A DNA stretch of 64,000 bases from JBBQVS01 sp963792705 (GTDB taxonomy: Bacteria; Chloroflexota; Ktedonobacteria; Ktedonobacterales; Ktedonobacteraceae). How positions within the stretch are numbered: the first letter of the stretch is position 1; every line of letters starts with the position of its first letter. The notes beneath the pieces are model-generated. The model was not told where the DNA came from. It did no database searches and saw only the letters and a list, made by a program, of their open reading frames with translations. A program made the position numbers and the translations under genes. Location: contig CAWBXD010000011.1 of NCBI GenBank assembly GCA_963792705.1, positions 1,010,135 to 1,074,134 of the forward strand, in the 5' to 3' direction. This document shows positions 26,423 to 33,872 of the stretch, one piece after another.

Positions 26423-27813
26423 CCAGACCGACACGACCCAAAAAAGTAGTTATGTCCTCTATAACTCCCGGCACGACAATCTCTTCGACTGCTTCTGCCA
26501 CGACAATCTCTTCGGCTTCAACAGTAAAGCCGTCTACAAAGTCGGCCCTTGCAACACCAAATGTGCTACCTGAAATGAAGGGACGTAGTTTTCGTCGAGG
26601 CAACATGACGGGAGCCAATTTTTCGATTGCTATGGAGGCGTTGTGGGCAAATAAATTACGCTCTCTCCTAACCTCGCTTGGTATCTTTATTGGTGTAGCC
26701 GCCGTCATTGCTGCCCTAACATTGACACAAGGCGTCAGTTCGTACATCACAGGTAACATTTCCAGTCTCGGTACAAACGTCATAACCGTCAGTCCTGGCT
26801 CATCTAACAGCAGAGGTGCCTTCGGGGCTTCGGGTACAACACAGTCGCTCACTCCTGCTGATGCTAAGGCTTTGACGAAGGTGCGTCATGTTGTAGCAGT
26901 CAGCCCTGTCATTACAGTAAATTCACAGGTAGTGTATGGCAACCAGAACTGGAATACAAGTGTTCAAGGTGTGAACACCTCTTACCAGAATATCCAAAAC
27001 TGGAGTATTGCTGAGGGTACCTGGTTTACCTCTAATGATGATATAGCGGGTAGAGCGGTGGCCTTATTGGGGCAAACAGTAGCTCATAGCCTCTTTGACG
27101 CGAGTGGAACAGATCCTATTGGGCAAACAATTCGTGTTCGCGACCAGTTATATCGCGTTATTGGCGTGTTAGCGGCGAAGGGTGGCGGTTTCAACCAGGA
27201 TGATGTTGTCTTTATTCCCTTCACCACTTCACTCACACGACTCAAGAACTCGACCTACGTTGATCAAATCCAGGTCCAGGTTGATGCTTCGGACAATGTG
27301 AATCAGGTGCAAACGGACCTTACAACTCTTCTCGAACGACTCCATCGCATTGCAAATGGAAGCCCAGACGATTTTCGTGCGGTGAGTTCGAGCCAATTGC
27401 TGAAAACAGCGCAGCAGTTCACACAGACTTTGACTGTGCTGCTCGTGGGAATTGCAGGTATTTCGCTTACTGTAGGTGGCATTGGCATCATGAATATTAT
27501 GATTGTCTCTGTGACAGAGCGCACACGCGAGATTGGCATTCGTATATCGATTGGAGCGCGTCGCGCTGATATTCGCAACCAGTTCTTAATAGAGGCGATT
27601 GTCTTAAGTCTGATTGGCGGGATCATCGGTATGATTATTGGTTTCTTGCTCGGTTTTGTTGTTACCAAATTAACGGGATTACCATTTGTGATATCCTTGA
27701 CTTCTGTTTTATTACCGTTCCTGGTTTCGTCCGCTATTGGTGTCACCTTTGGCCTCTATCCAGCGATACGTGCATCACGACTTGATCCAATCGTTGCACT
27801 ACGTACCGATTGA
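26419..27813 (+). CDS. MacB-type FtsX-like ABC permease
   Basis: A 464-residue permease. After a low-complexity N-terminal 60 residues it has the MacB layout: one helix near 75-100 (ANKLRSLLTSLGIFIGVAAVIAA), a large extracytoplasmic domain, and three C-terminal helices with the FtsX signature (GIGIMNIMIVSVTERTREIGIRISIGAR). It should act with the adjacent ATPase and adaptor as a mechanotransmission exporter of peptides, lipids or drugs. It starts with GTG inside the ATPase stop (GTGA overlap) after AAGGAGGA. Its last 15 bp overlap the convergent AlkZ-like gene. Confidence 0.94.
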   Translation: MTRPTRPKKVVMSSITPGTTISSTASATTISSASTVKPSTKSALATPNVLPEMKGRSFRRGNMTGANFSIAMEALWANKLRSLLTSLGIFIGVAAVIAALTLTQGVSSYITGNISSLGTNVITVSPGSSNSRGAFGASGTTQSLTPADAKALTKVRHVVAVSPVITVNSQVVYGNQNWNTSVQGVNTSYQNIQNWSIAEGTWFTSNDDIAGRAVALLGQTVAHSLFDASGTDPIGQTIRVRDQLYRVIGVLAAKGGGFNQDDVVFIPFTTSLTRLKNSTYVDQIQVQVDASDNVNQVQTDLTTLLERLHRIANGSPDDFRAVSSSQLLKTAQQFTQTLTVLLVGIAGISLTVGGIGIMNIMIVSVTERTREIGIRISIGARRADIRNQFLIEAIVLSLIGGIIGMIIGFLLGFVVTKLTGLPFVISLTSVLLPFLVSSAIGVTFGLYPAIRASRLDPIVALRTD

Positions 27814-28911
27814 AACATGAAAGGGAGAAACCACAGGCATACGAAGAAATGCGCCGAAGCGTTTCGCCGCAGTTGCGAAGGCAAGGGTCGCAGGAGGGTC
27901 CAGGGGAGCGAAAGGGTTTGCTTCGATGACAACAGCGTTTTTCTTGAAAGTACGCTTCCAGGTGCCCACGATCTGACCATCCAACACCATCGTGTTCATA
28001 AAAAGAAGACCGCCACGTAAGTCTAACTTATTCGTGTGCAAGGCATCAAATATAGCACTGCGGTCCGCATAGCCAACTTTGTATTCATCGTAATTCGGTA
28101 ACAGGTAGGCCGTCTGAGAAAGGTTTTGTATGGGAGGGGCAGATGGCGAAAACCAGTATGTCTGACCATCTATCGTCTCTTGTTGAAGGTGGGATATCAC
28201 CATTGCAAGACCGACTTTTACATCAGCTACCGCCAGTCCTGACCACCACACAAAGTCTTGTATCGTCGCAGGACCATGACTTATAAAGTAGCGCAGAGTG
28301 AGTTCTGCCAACGCTTCATCACGAGTTAACACCTTCATATGTGGTACGCGCTCAGCAAGTAGCGCATAAGTGAATTGCTTGCCGCGTCGTGCGCCGCTAC
28401 AGATGATGCCGTCCAATTCCGCATGCATCATAAGATTGGTAACACGCTGCTCACCCTCTGTGACAATGCCAGCGAGCTTGAACGCGGACACGAGTTCATC
28501 ACGCATAAGCTGCTTGCCACCCTGCAGTTCCCTTTCAAGCACCGCACGAGTAAGCCTAAACACGGTATCATCCAATTCAAGCTTACGGTAATAAGATGCA
28601 CTGGCGGCGTAGACACGCGGTGCAGTGAGGGCGAGGAGCCAGCGAATATCATCCGGTGAGACAAAATGCCAGGTGGGACGCATGACGTGCGTGCGAAGAA
28701 TAGAACCATCGGTAAACGCTTGTTCGATCTCGTCGTCCGTCACATCAGACAAGCGTAGACCGAGTGCCCATTTTGCAGCCGCGAAATCCTGGGCCTGAAC
28801 AGCACCCAGCCACTGCACAAGAGCTTGAGGTGTTTCAAGCATTCGATGAGTGATGTGTTGATTGTGAAGCCGCCGCTGCGCGATGTTCCCCAAAGCGTCT
28901 ATTTCTGCCAT
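27799..28911 (-). CDS. AlkZ-like winged-helix DNA glycosylase family protein
   Basis: A 370-residue protein of the HTH_42 (winged helix DNA-binding, YcaQ/AlkZ-like) family. The N-terminal QRRLHNQHIT...VQWLGAVQAQDFAAAKWALGLR carries a QAQ version of the catalytic QxQ/QxD motif near residue 39. HVMRPTWHFVSPDDIRWLL and the later DFVWWSGLAVADVK are also typical. AlkZ relatives remove alkylated or cross-linked bases. The C-terminus ends VVSPFHVSIGT. The convergent overlap with the MacB gene is real on both strands. The ATG at 28911 begins MAEIDALGN; the ribosome site is weak. Confidence 0.9.
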   Translation of the reverse strand: MAEIDALGNIAQRRLHNQHITHRMLETPQALVQWLGAVQAQDFAAAKWALGLRLSDVTDDEIEQAFTDGSILRTHVMRPTWHFVSPDDIRWLLALTAPRVYAASASYYRKLELDDTVFRLTRAVLERELQGGKQLMRDELVSAFKLAGIVTEGEQRVTNLMMHAELDGIICSGARRGKQFTYALLAERVPHMKVLTRDEALAELTLRYFISHGPATIQDFVWWSGLAVADVKVGLAMVISHLQQETIDGQTYWFSPSAPPIQNLSQTAYLLPNYDEYKVGYADRSAIFDALHTNKLDLRGGLLFMNTMVLDGQIVGTWKRTFKKNAVVIEANPFAPLDPPATLAFATAAKRFGAFLRMPVVSPFHVSIGT

Positions 28912-28966
28912 TTGCGGTCATTCGTCCTTACAAAATAGCTTGCACAATGGAGAGAATACCATGTCT

Positions 28967-29236
28967 TCAGTTGCTAAATCTCTTGGCAGATCGTGACTTC
29001 GCTAGAGCCGCCTCTTCCTGCCGATCTTTCGGGACTGCACTCGTTTCGAGCGAACTGAGAAGCCGTGCTGAAATCACAGCGATCTCGTCAACTGCGGCAT
29101 AGAAAGCAGCCTCGTTCGTCTTTGATGGTTTGTTGAAGCCGCTAATCTTCCTAACAAATTGCAGCGACGCTGCTAAAATCTCTTCCTCCGTAACCGCTGG
29201 TTCAAAGTTGAAGAGTGGCTTAATATTTCTACACAT
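28967..29236 (-). CDS. DUF2277 domain-containing protein
   Basis: An 89-residue protein matching DUF2277 across its length: MCRNIKPLFNFEPAVTEEEI at the start, ASLQFVRKISGFNKPSK in the middle, and a basic C-terminal tail KSRSAKRF. The function of the family is unknown; the strict MCRNI(K) start argues for the ATG at 29236, which has GAGAGG upstream. It is divergent from the MoaD-like gene at 29489. Confidence 0.92.
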   Translation of the reverse strand: MCRNIKPLFNFEPAVTEEEILAASLQFVRKISGFNKPSKTNEAAFYAAVDEIAVISARLLSSLETSAVPKDRQEEAALAKSRSAKRFSN

Positions 29237-29352
29237 TCCGCTTTACCTCTCGTTTACGACTAGTGAATTGCCGGATTAAAATGCTAGAAAATAGTATACA
29301 ACACTCATAGCACTGTTAAACATAGACAGGTATCTAAACAATAGTAAACAAG

Positions 29353-29372
29353 TTTCTTGTAAAGCGTTTTAC
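29353..29372. promoter_or_regulatory. LacI-type operator-like site
   Basis: TTTCTTGTAAAGCGTTTTA at 29353-29371 is identical over 19 nt to the sequence at 49151-49169, just upstream of the lacI-family gene. GTAAAGCGTTTTAC is a near-palindrome with a CG centre, the form LacI-family proteins bind. It sits between the divergent DUF2277 and MoaD-like genes. Confidence 0.5.
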
Positions 29373-29488
29373 CCTTAACATACCTCAAAAAAGTGATAGG
29401 GTGTCTTACACTTCGGACAAACCCTTCTTGACAATTATAGTATACTTGTTCTAAACACTGTTTATAAATGCAGTAAGAAGGGTGCGTT

Positions 29489-29788
29489 ATGGAAACACAG
29501 AGGACCCCTCAGGTTACAACAACGATCATCCTGCCGCAGAGGCTACGCTCTATAACAGGCAACCATATGGTTGTTACAGCATCAGGCAGCACTATTCGTG
29601 CTCTCATTGACGCGCTCGACCACGACTATCCCGGTATAAAATTTCACCTCTGCTACGAAACGGGTGAATTACGCACCTTCGTCAACCTCTTCCTCAATGG
29701 TAAAAACGTCCGCTATCTCCAGAAGCTTGATACTCCCGTCTATGAAAACGCTACCATTCACATCTTCCCGTCTGTGGCTGGTGGCTAA
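29489..29788 (+). CDS. MoaD/ThiS family ubiquitin-like protein
   Basis: A 99-residue beta-grasp protein ending in the diglycine GG (SVAGG) that is activated as a thiocarboxylate in this family. The pattern TIRALIDALDHDYPGIKFHL...LRTFVNLFLNGKNVRYLQKLDTPVYENATIHIFPSVAGG is standard. It may donate sulfur, or be conjugated. No molybdopterin or thiamine gene is close; the partner seems to be the BNR-repeat protein 42 bp downstream. GAAGGGTG precedes the ATG. A TTGACA at 29428 is a possible -35 element. The LacI-type site upstream could control it. Confidence 0.9.
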   Translation: METQRTPQVTTTIILPQRLRSITGNHMVVTASGSTIRALIDALDHDYPGIKFHLCYETGELRTFVNLFLNGKNVRYLQKLDTPVYENATIHIFPSVAGG

Positions 29789-29830
29789 GCGAACACAAGG
29801 AGATGGCTAGCGAAGCGAAAGGAAATCGCT

Positions 29831-30928
29831 ATGGGCACATCATACGCCAAAGGCACTATCCTCCTCACGGTCGGCACAAAACGTGGCTTATTTCTACTCT
29901 CCTCGTCTGATAGACACAAGTGGGAGATTGAAACGACTGCATTGAAAGGGCAACGCATTTTTTATGCCATCCTCGATCAGAGGAAGGGTCATAGAATGTT
30001 CGCCGCCGACAACGGCGATTTCTTCGGCTCATTTGTACGCTACAGTGACGATTTTGGTCAGACATGGCAGACACCAGAGCAGGGTATCCAATTTCCGCAA
30101 GAGAGCGGCGCGACACTGAACAATATTTGGGCTATCGAGACTGGACGACCAGATGAACCGGGTACGCTCTATGCAGGTGTTGACCCAGCGAGCCTCTGGG
30201 TAAGTACAGATAACGGTGTTCACTGGAACGCGAATGATGGTCTCCTCAACCATCCGACTCGCAATCAATGGGAACCTGGAGCAGGAGGATTGTGCTTACA
30301 CACGATTATTGTCGATCCAACCAACCCCTTACGCATGTGGGTGGGCATTTCCGCTGTAGGCTGTATGAGAACAGATGACGGTGGTAACACGTGGGTCTTC
30401 GCCAATAAGAATGTACGTGCGGGTTTCTTACCTGAAAAATATCCTGAGTTCGGTCAATGCATTCATCGCTTGGTACAGCATCCAACACAGCCAAACACTC
30501 TTTATCAGCAGAATCACTGTGGTATCTACAAGAGCCTCAATGCCGGAGATGATTGGATCGATATTCAGAACAATCTGCCATCGGAGTTTGGTTTCCCGAT
30601 TGCCCTCGATAGCCATCATCCTGAGACCATCTTTACTATAGTGGAAGACCCAGAAGGTCGTCACAACGTTGATGATCATTTTGTCGTCTACCGAACTGAG
30701 AACGGTGGGGAGCAATGGCAATCGCTCACAGCAGGATTGCCAACAGGACAAGGTGTGTGCTTAGGAGTGTTACGTCACGGAATGTGCGCTGACACACTCG
30801 ATCCTTGCGGAATATACGTTGGCACAAATACAGGGCAGATATTCGCCAGTCGAGACCGTGGCGAAAGTTGGCAGCTCATCGCCGACTTTTTGCCGCCAGT
30901 ATATTCGGTCAACGCTGCGCTCCTATAA
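29831..30928 (+). CDS. BNR/sialidase-like beta-propeller protein
   Basis: A 365-residue beta-propeller with BNR (Asp-box) repeats: SDDFGQTWQTPE, STDNGVHWNAND, TDDGGNTWVFAN, SLNAGDDWIDIQ, TENGGEQWQSLT and SRDRGESWQLIA are evenly spaced. No signal peptide is seen, so it is probably cytoplasmic. Annotated relatives are called exo-alpha-sialidase or glycosyl hydrolase, but I see no catalytic evidence. Its adjacency to a MoaD-like gene recurs in other bacteria (recalled, not checked). AAAGGAAA precedes the ATG. Together the two probably form one operon. Confidence 0.87.
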   Translation: MGTSYAKGTILLTVGTKRGLFLLSSSDRHKWEIETTALKGQRIFYAILDQRKGHRMFAADNGDFFGSFVRYSDDFGQTWQTPEQGIQFPQESGATLNNIWAIETGRPDEPGTLYAGVDPASLWVSTDNGVHWNANDGLLNHPTRNQWEPGAGGLCLHTIIVDPTNPLRMWVGISAVGCMRTDDGGNTWVFANKNVRAGFLPEKYPEFGQCIHRLVQHPTQPNTLYQQNHCGIYKSLNAGDDWIDIQNNLPSEFGFPIALDSHHPETIFTIVEDPEGRHNVDDHFVVYRTENGGEQWQSLTAGLPTGQGVCLGVLRHGMCADTLDPCGIYVGTNTGQIFASRDRGESWQLIADFLPPVYSVNAALL

Positions 30929-31109
30929 AAGTTTTTTGTACGAACAACTACTTGTTTGGTTGTACCACTACCTAAGATATCTCTCGTTTTCTACGAATGG
31001 ATGTCTCAGGTAGTGTACAAATATCTTTGATTCCGGTTCGTTCGTATGGAAAGCGGTTTGTCATGAATACTACCTCTGGAACAAATTCCTTTAGAAAAGG
31101 AGCCTACAC

Positions 31110-31796
31110 ATGTCGCATTCCATTGTGAAAACTTATGAAGAGGCTAGCCAAGTTGTAGAGCAACTGGGCATCCTGCCATTATCGGGATTTATCCCCGACC
31201 ACCCCTCTCTTGACTCGATTACTGAGCCTGCTGCATGGCACACTGGTACCGACACCGATCCCTGGCACTGGCGAGTTCGCTTTGCCTCCGATGGAGTCGC
31301 CGCTTATGGTAGATTCCTCGGCTCTCGACCTCTCTTGATCGCGCAAGAAGTTTTTCCCCTTGTGAAATGCCTGCTCGCCTCGCCTCAAACGGTGCAGGAG
31401 CGCTACGCTTCTGGTCTACTGGCTCGCTCGACTGTGCAGATTTACGAGGTTATCCAGCACAACCACGGCGTCGAGGTCAGAACACTCAGAAAACTGGCTG
31501 GTATGCAGGACAAAACTGACAAAAATGCCTTTGACCACGCGCTGATAGATTTACAAAACACGGGCGATATCGTCATCTCAGGTGTAGCCGAGAACCGCAA
31601 TGACGAAGGCAACAAAAGTGGCTGGAATGGCACTTGTTATACACTAGCCGAGCACTGGATGGAAGAACACGACATCACACCACTCTCGCTTTCGCCCACC
31701 GACGCTAGAACGCATCTGTTCGCTTGGCTCAAGCCACGCTGGGAGGAGAACGCCCTATTGTATTTACAAAAGAAGCTTCCACCGTTTTCCTCATGA
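31110..31796 (+). CDS. AlkZ-related protein
   Basis: A 228-residue soluble protein. The start (KTYEEASQVVEQLGILPLSGFIPDHPSLDSIT), the middle (WHTGTDTDPWHWRVRFASDGVAAYGRFLG) and the central winged-helix-like VRTLRKLAGMQDKTDKNAFDHALIDLQNTGDIVISG fit proteins annotated AlkZ-related in Gram-positive bacteria. They resemble the AlkZ DNA glycosylase fold but lack a clear QxQ motif here. Role in DNA repair is inference. AAAAGGAGCC precedes the ATG. Single gene; a dispersed repeat follows its 3' end. Confidence 0.8.
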   Translation: MSHSIVKTYEEASQVVEQLGILPLSGFIPDHPSLDSITEPAAWHTGTDTDPWHWRVRFASDGVAAYGRFLGSRPLLIAQEVFPLVKCLLASPQTVQERYASGLLARSTVQIYEVIQHNHGVEVRTLRKLAGMQDKTDKNAFDHALIDLQNTGDIVISGVAENRNDEGNKSGWNGTCYTLAEHWMEEHDITPLSLSPTDARTHLFAWLKPRWEENALLYLQKKLPPFSS

Positions 31797-31840
31797 CCAG
31801 GAATATATAAATGCTCTTTAACAAAAGAGAACGGATCTCT

Positions 31841-31909
31841 GTAGGGACCAATTCAGCGCGTCCTCGTTGGTGGTGGATTGCCACGAGGACGCGCTGAATC
31901 GGTCCCTAC
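31841..31909. repeat. Dispersed repeat, copy C (GTAGGGACC family)
   Basis: A 27-bp inverted repeat with one mismatch (31841-31867 with 31883-31909) and a 15-nt loop. The right side continues AAACGACATATCCG and ATTCATT as in copy A, and the left flank ATGCTCTTTAACAAAAG also matches copy A (ATGCTCTTGAACAAAAG). It lies about 45 bp after the AlkZ-related gene and may also act as a terminator. Confidence 0.72.
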
Positions 31910-32058
31910 AAACGACATATCCGTATTCATTAGGGGAATTGCATTTATAGTCCACGACTCTATTCTTACGGAAAGCCTTTACTTGCTCTTCAACAGTAGA
32001 CTCAGGAATGCAACGAACATATATCCATAAAGCGGCTCCGGTGCCTCTATTTTATCTG

Positions 32059-32796
32059 TCATTGCACATTTTCTTCGTCAGTATGGGCGGCTAAAAGATA
32101 GCCAATACCCACTTTGGTAAGCACGTAACGAGGGTGAACATGATCGGGTTCTATTTTGCGACGCAGACGGTTCATGTTGACTTGCAACATATGGCCTTCA
32201 CCAACATATTCCGCACCCCACACGTGCTCTAAGAGCAAATCCTGGGTGATGACGCGCCCAACATTTTGTGCTAAATATGAAAGGATGCGATATTCAGTTG
32301 GAGTAAGTAGTATCTCTTGACCGTGCATTGTGACAAGACGTTGCGCGTACTCTATCGTGAGCGCACCGACGGTTGTTGTCATTGCAGTTGCAGGAAGAAT
32401 GTGCGATAGCTCGTGCGTAGAAAAGTGTGCTCGCCGTAGCACTGCGCGTACTCGTGCCAATAGCTCATCGACATTAAACGGCTTCGTGAGATAGTCATCT
32501 GCACCAAGGTTAAGTCCCTGTACCTTGTCCTGATCCTGACCACGCGCAGTGATGATAATGATAGGGACCACCGAAAATTCGCGTATACGTGTACATACAG
32601 CAAAACCATCTATCTTAGGCATCATCACATCGAGCAAGAGGAGATCGGGTTGATGCTGTTCAAAAAGGTCAAGTGCTTGTTTGCCATCACTCGCGGTAAG
32701 CAAACTATACCCCTCAAATTGCAGGTTGCGGCTCATCAGGCGAAGCAACTGCGGGTCGTCGTCTGCAACCAGAATGGTTGATTTTTTTGCAGGCAT
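32059..32796 (-). CDS. OmpR-family response regulator
   Basis: A 245-residue response regulator. The receiver domain has the acidic pair ADDD, the phospho-accepting Asp in LLLLDVMMP near residue 57, and TKPF with the conserved Lys near 106. The winged-helix DNA-binding domain follows at about 145-235 (LTPTEYRILSYLAQNVGRVIT...VWGAEY...MNRLRRKIE). The kinase gene lies 13 bp upstream in the same operon. OmpR-family proteins bind tandem direct repeats about 11 bp apart, and such repeats are found upstream of this operon and in the cyd/xfp intergenic region. Confidence 0.95.
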   Translation of the reverse strand: MPAKKSTILVADDDPQLLRLMSRNLQFEGYSLLTASDGKQALDLFEQHQPDLLLLDVMMPKIDGFAVCTRIREFSVVPIIIITARGQDQDKVQGLNLGADDYLTKPFNVDELLARVRAVLRRAHFSTHELSHILPATAMTTTVGALTIEYAQRLVTMHGQEILLTPTEYRILSYLAQNVGRVITQDLLLEHVWGAEYVGEGHMLQVNMNRLRRKIEPDHVHPRYVLTKVGIGYLLAAHTDEENVQ

Positions 32797-32809
32797 CGTC
32801 TGTTTTCCT

Positions 32810-33598
32810 TTAGAGTCTTTCTACTGGTAATAACACATGAAACATACTTCCCTTGTCACTTGCACTTTCGGCCCAAATAACACCATTGTGAAGTTCTATA
32901 ATACGCTTGCAAATGGTCAGTCCTAAACCAAGCCCTGCCGTTTCACGAGTCAGCCGCATATCGACGCGATGGAAACGCCCAAAAATACGATGGAGCAGGT
33001 CCGAAGGTATACCTATGCCGTAGTCATGTATCCAAATTTCCACCATGTGGAGATGCTTTTGTTGTCGTATACCTAGTTCGATATTACCACCACGAGGAGA
33101 ATACAGCACTGCATTCTCTAAAAGATGGTCGATCACTTCTTTCAGTCGCCGTGCGTCACCTTGTATATGTTGCTCTTTCTGCGTTTGCCCATGCTCATTG
33201 TCCTCCAAATGCTGTGAAAATGTAAAGGGTGGATGAGCAAAGAGAGACTGTTGTAGACGGACTTCGGTTTGTATGATAGCTTGTTGCATAAGCGCGACGA
33301 GATCAATGTTGGTGCTTTCAAGCACGAGCATGCCTGCTTCCAATTGTGCAATTTCAAACAGGCGATCAATCACGGTCTCTAACTGACGACTCGCGTCCGT
33401 GATCGCTATAAGAAATTCCTGTCGCTCGTCAAATGAGATGGTGTCTCCATGTTTGAGAAGGGTTGCTGCATAGCCCTGAACAGATGCTAAAGGACCCCGC
33501 AGTTCGTGACTGAGTGTTGCGAGCATTTCTGATTCAAGTATTTCCATGACAGCCTCATTGATATCTCTTTTTACTAAAAATAATGCATTCATAAACAT
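32810..33598 (-). CDS. Soluble sensor histidine kinase, partner of the OmpR regulator
   Basis: About 262 residues, only a kinase core: HisKA with LATLSHELRGPLASVQGY (phospho-His) followed by HATPase_c with N-box DHLLENAVLYSPRGG, G1 IHDYGIGIP and G2 TAGLGLGLTICKRIIE. It resembles the transmitter half of KdpD. There is no transmembrane or sensor domain, so the input must come from another protein or from the short N-terminus. The start is uncertain: ATGs at 33598 and 33592 lack a clear ribosome site, while an internal ATG (MEILESEM) near 33547 has GAGG upstream. It is in an operon with the response regulator. Confidence 0.88.
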   Translation of the reverse strand: MFMNALFLVKRDINEAVMEILESEMLATLSHELRGPLASVQGYAATLLKHGDTISFDERQEFLIAITDASRQLETVIDRLFEIAQLEAGMLVLESTNIDLVALMQQAIIQTEVRLQQSLFAHPPFTFSQHLEDNEHGQTQKEQHIQGDARRLKEVIDHLLENAVLYSPRGGNIELGIRQQKHLHMVEIWIHDYGIGIPSDLLHRIFGRFHRVDMRLTRETAGLGLGLTICKRIIELHNGVIWAESASDKGSMFHVLLPVERL

Positions 33599-33613
33599 TG
33601 TACAGTAGGGATG

Positions 33614-33664
33614 CTCACAGCAAGAACACAAAATGAGCAACGGTATCACAAATGTATCACAATA
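33614..33664 (-). promoter_or_regulatory. Tandem 11-bp direct repeats upstream of the two-component operon
   Basis: GTATCACAAAT at 33643-33653 is followed directly by GTATCACAATA at 33654-33664, an exact 11-bp period. A second, weaker pair (TCACA at 33615, ACACA at 33626) has the same spacing. On the coding strand these read TTGTGATAC. The repeats lie about 45-80 bp upstream of the kinase gene, the expected place for autoregulation by its OmpR-type regulator. Confidence 0.6.
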
Positions 33665-33872
33665 CTGAGGATGTACCTATTTTCGTTAGAATGACACAGG
33701 GACAGAGCGTTGTCACTCTTCATAATGGCTGTGTTGTTGCTATAAAGTGGTACATCGTCGTATAGTAGTGTTGACACTCTGGTCTCTGTCATGCTCGAAC
33801 AACCTGCATCATTATTTGGAGGTCAAGCATTGGAGCGTATCGCAGAGAAGTTGCATATATACCTATTCAACG

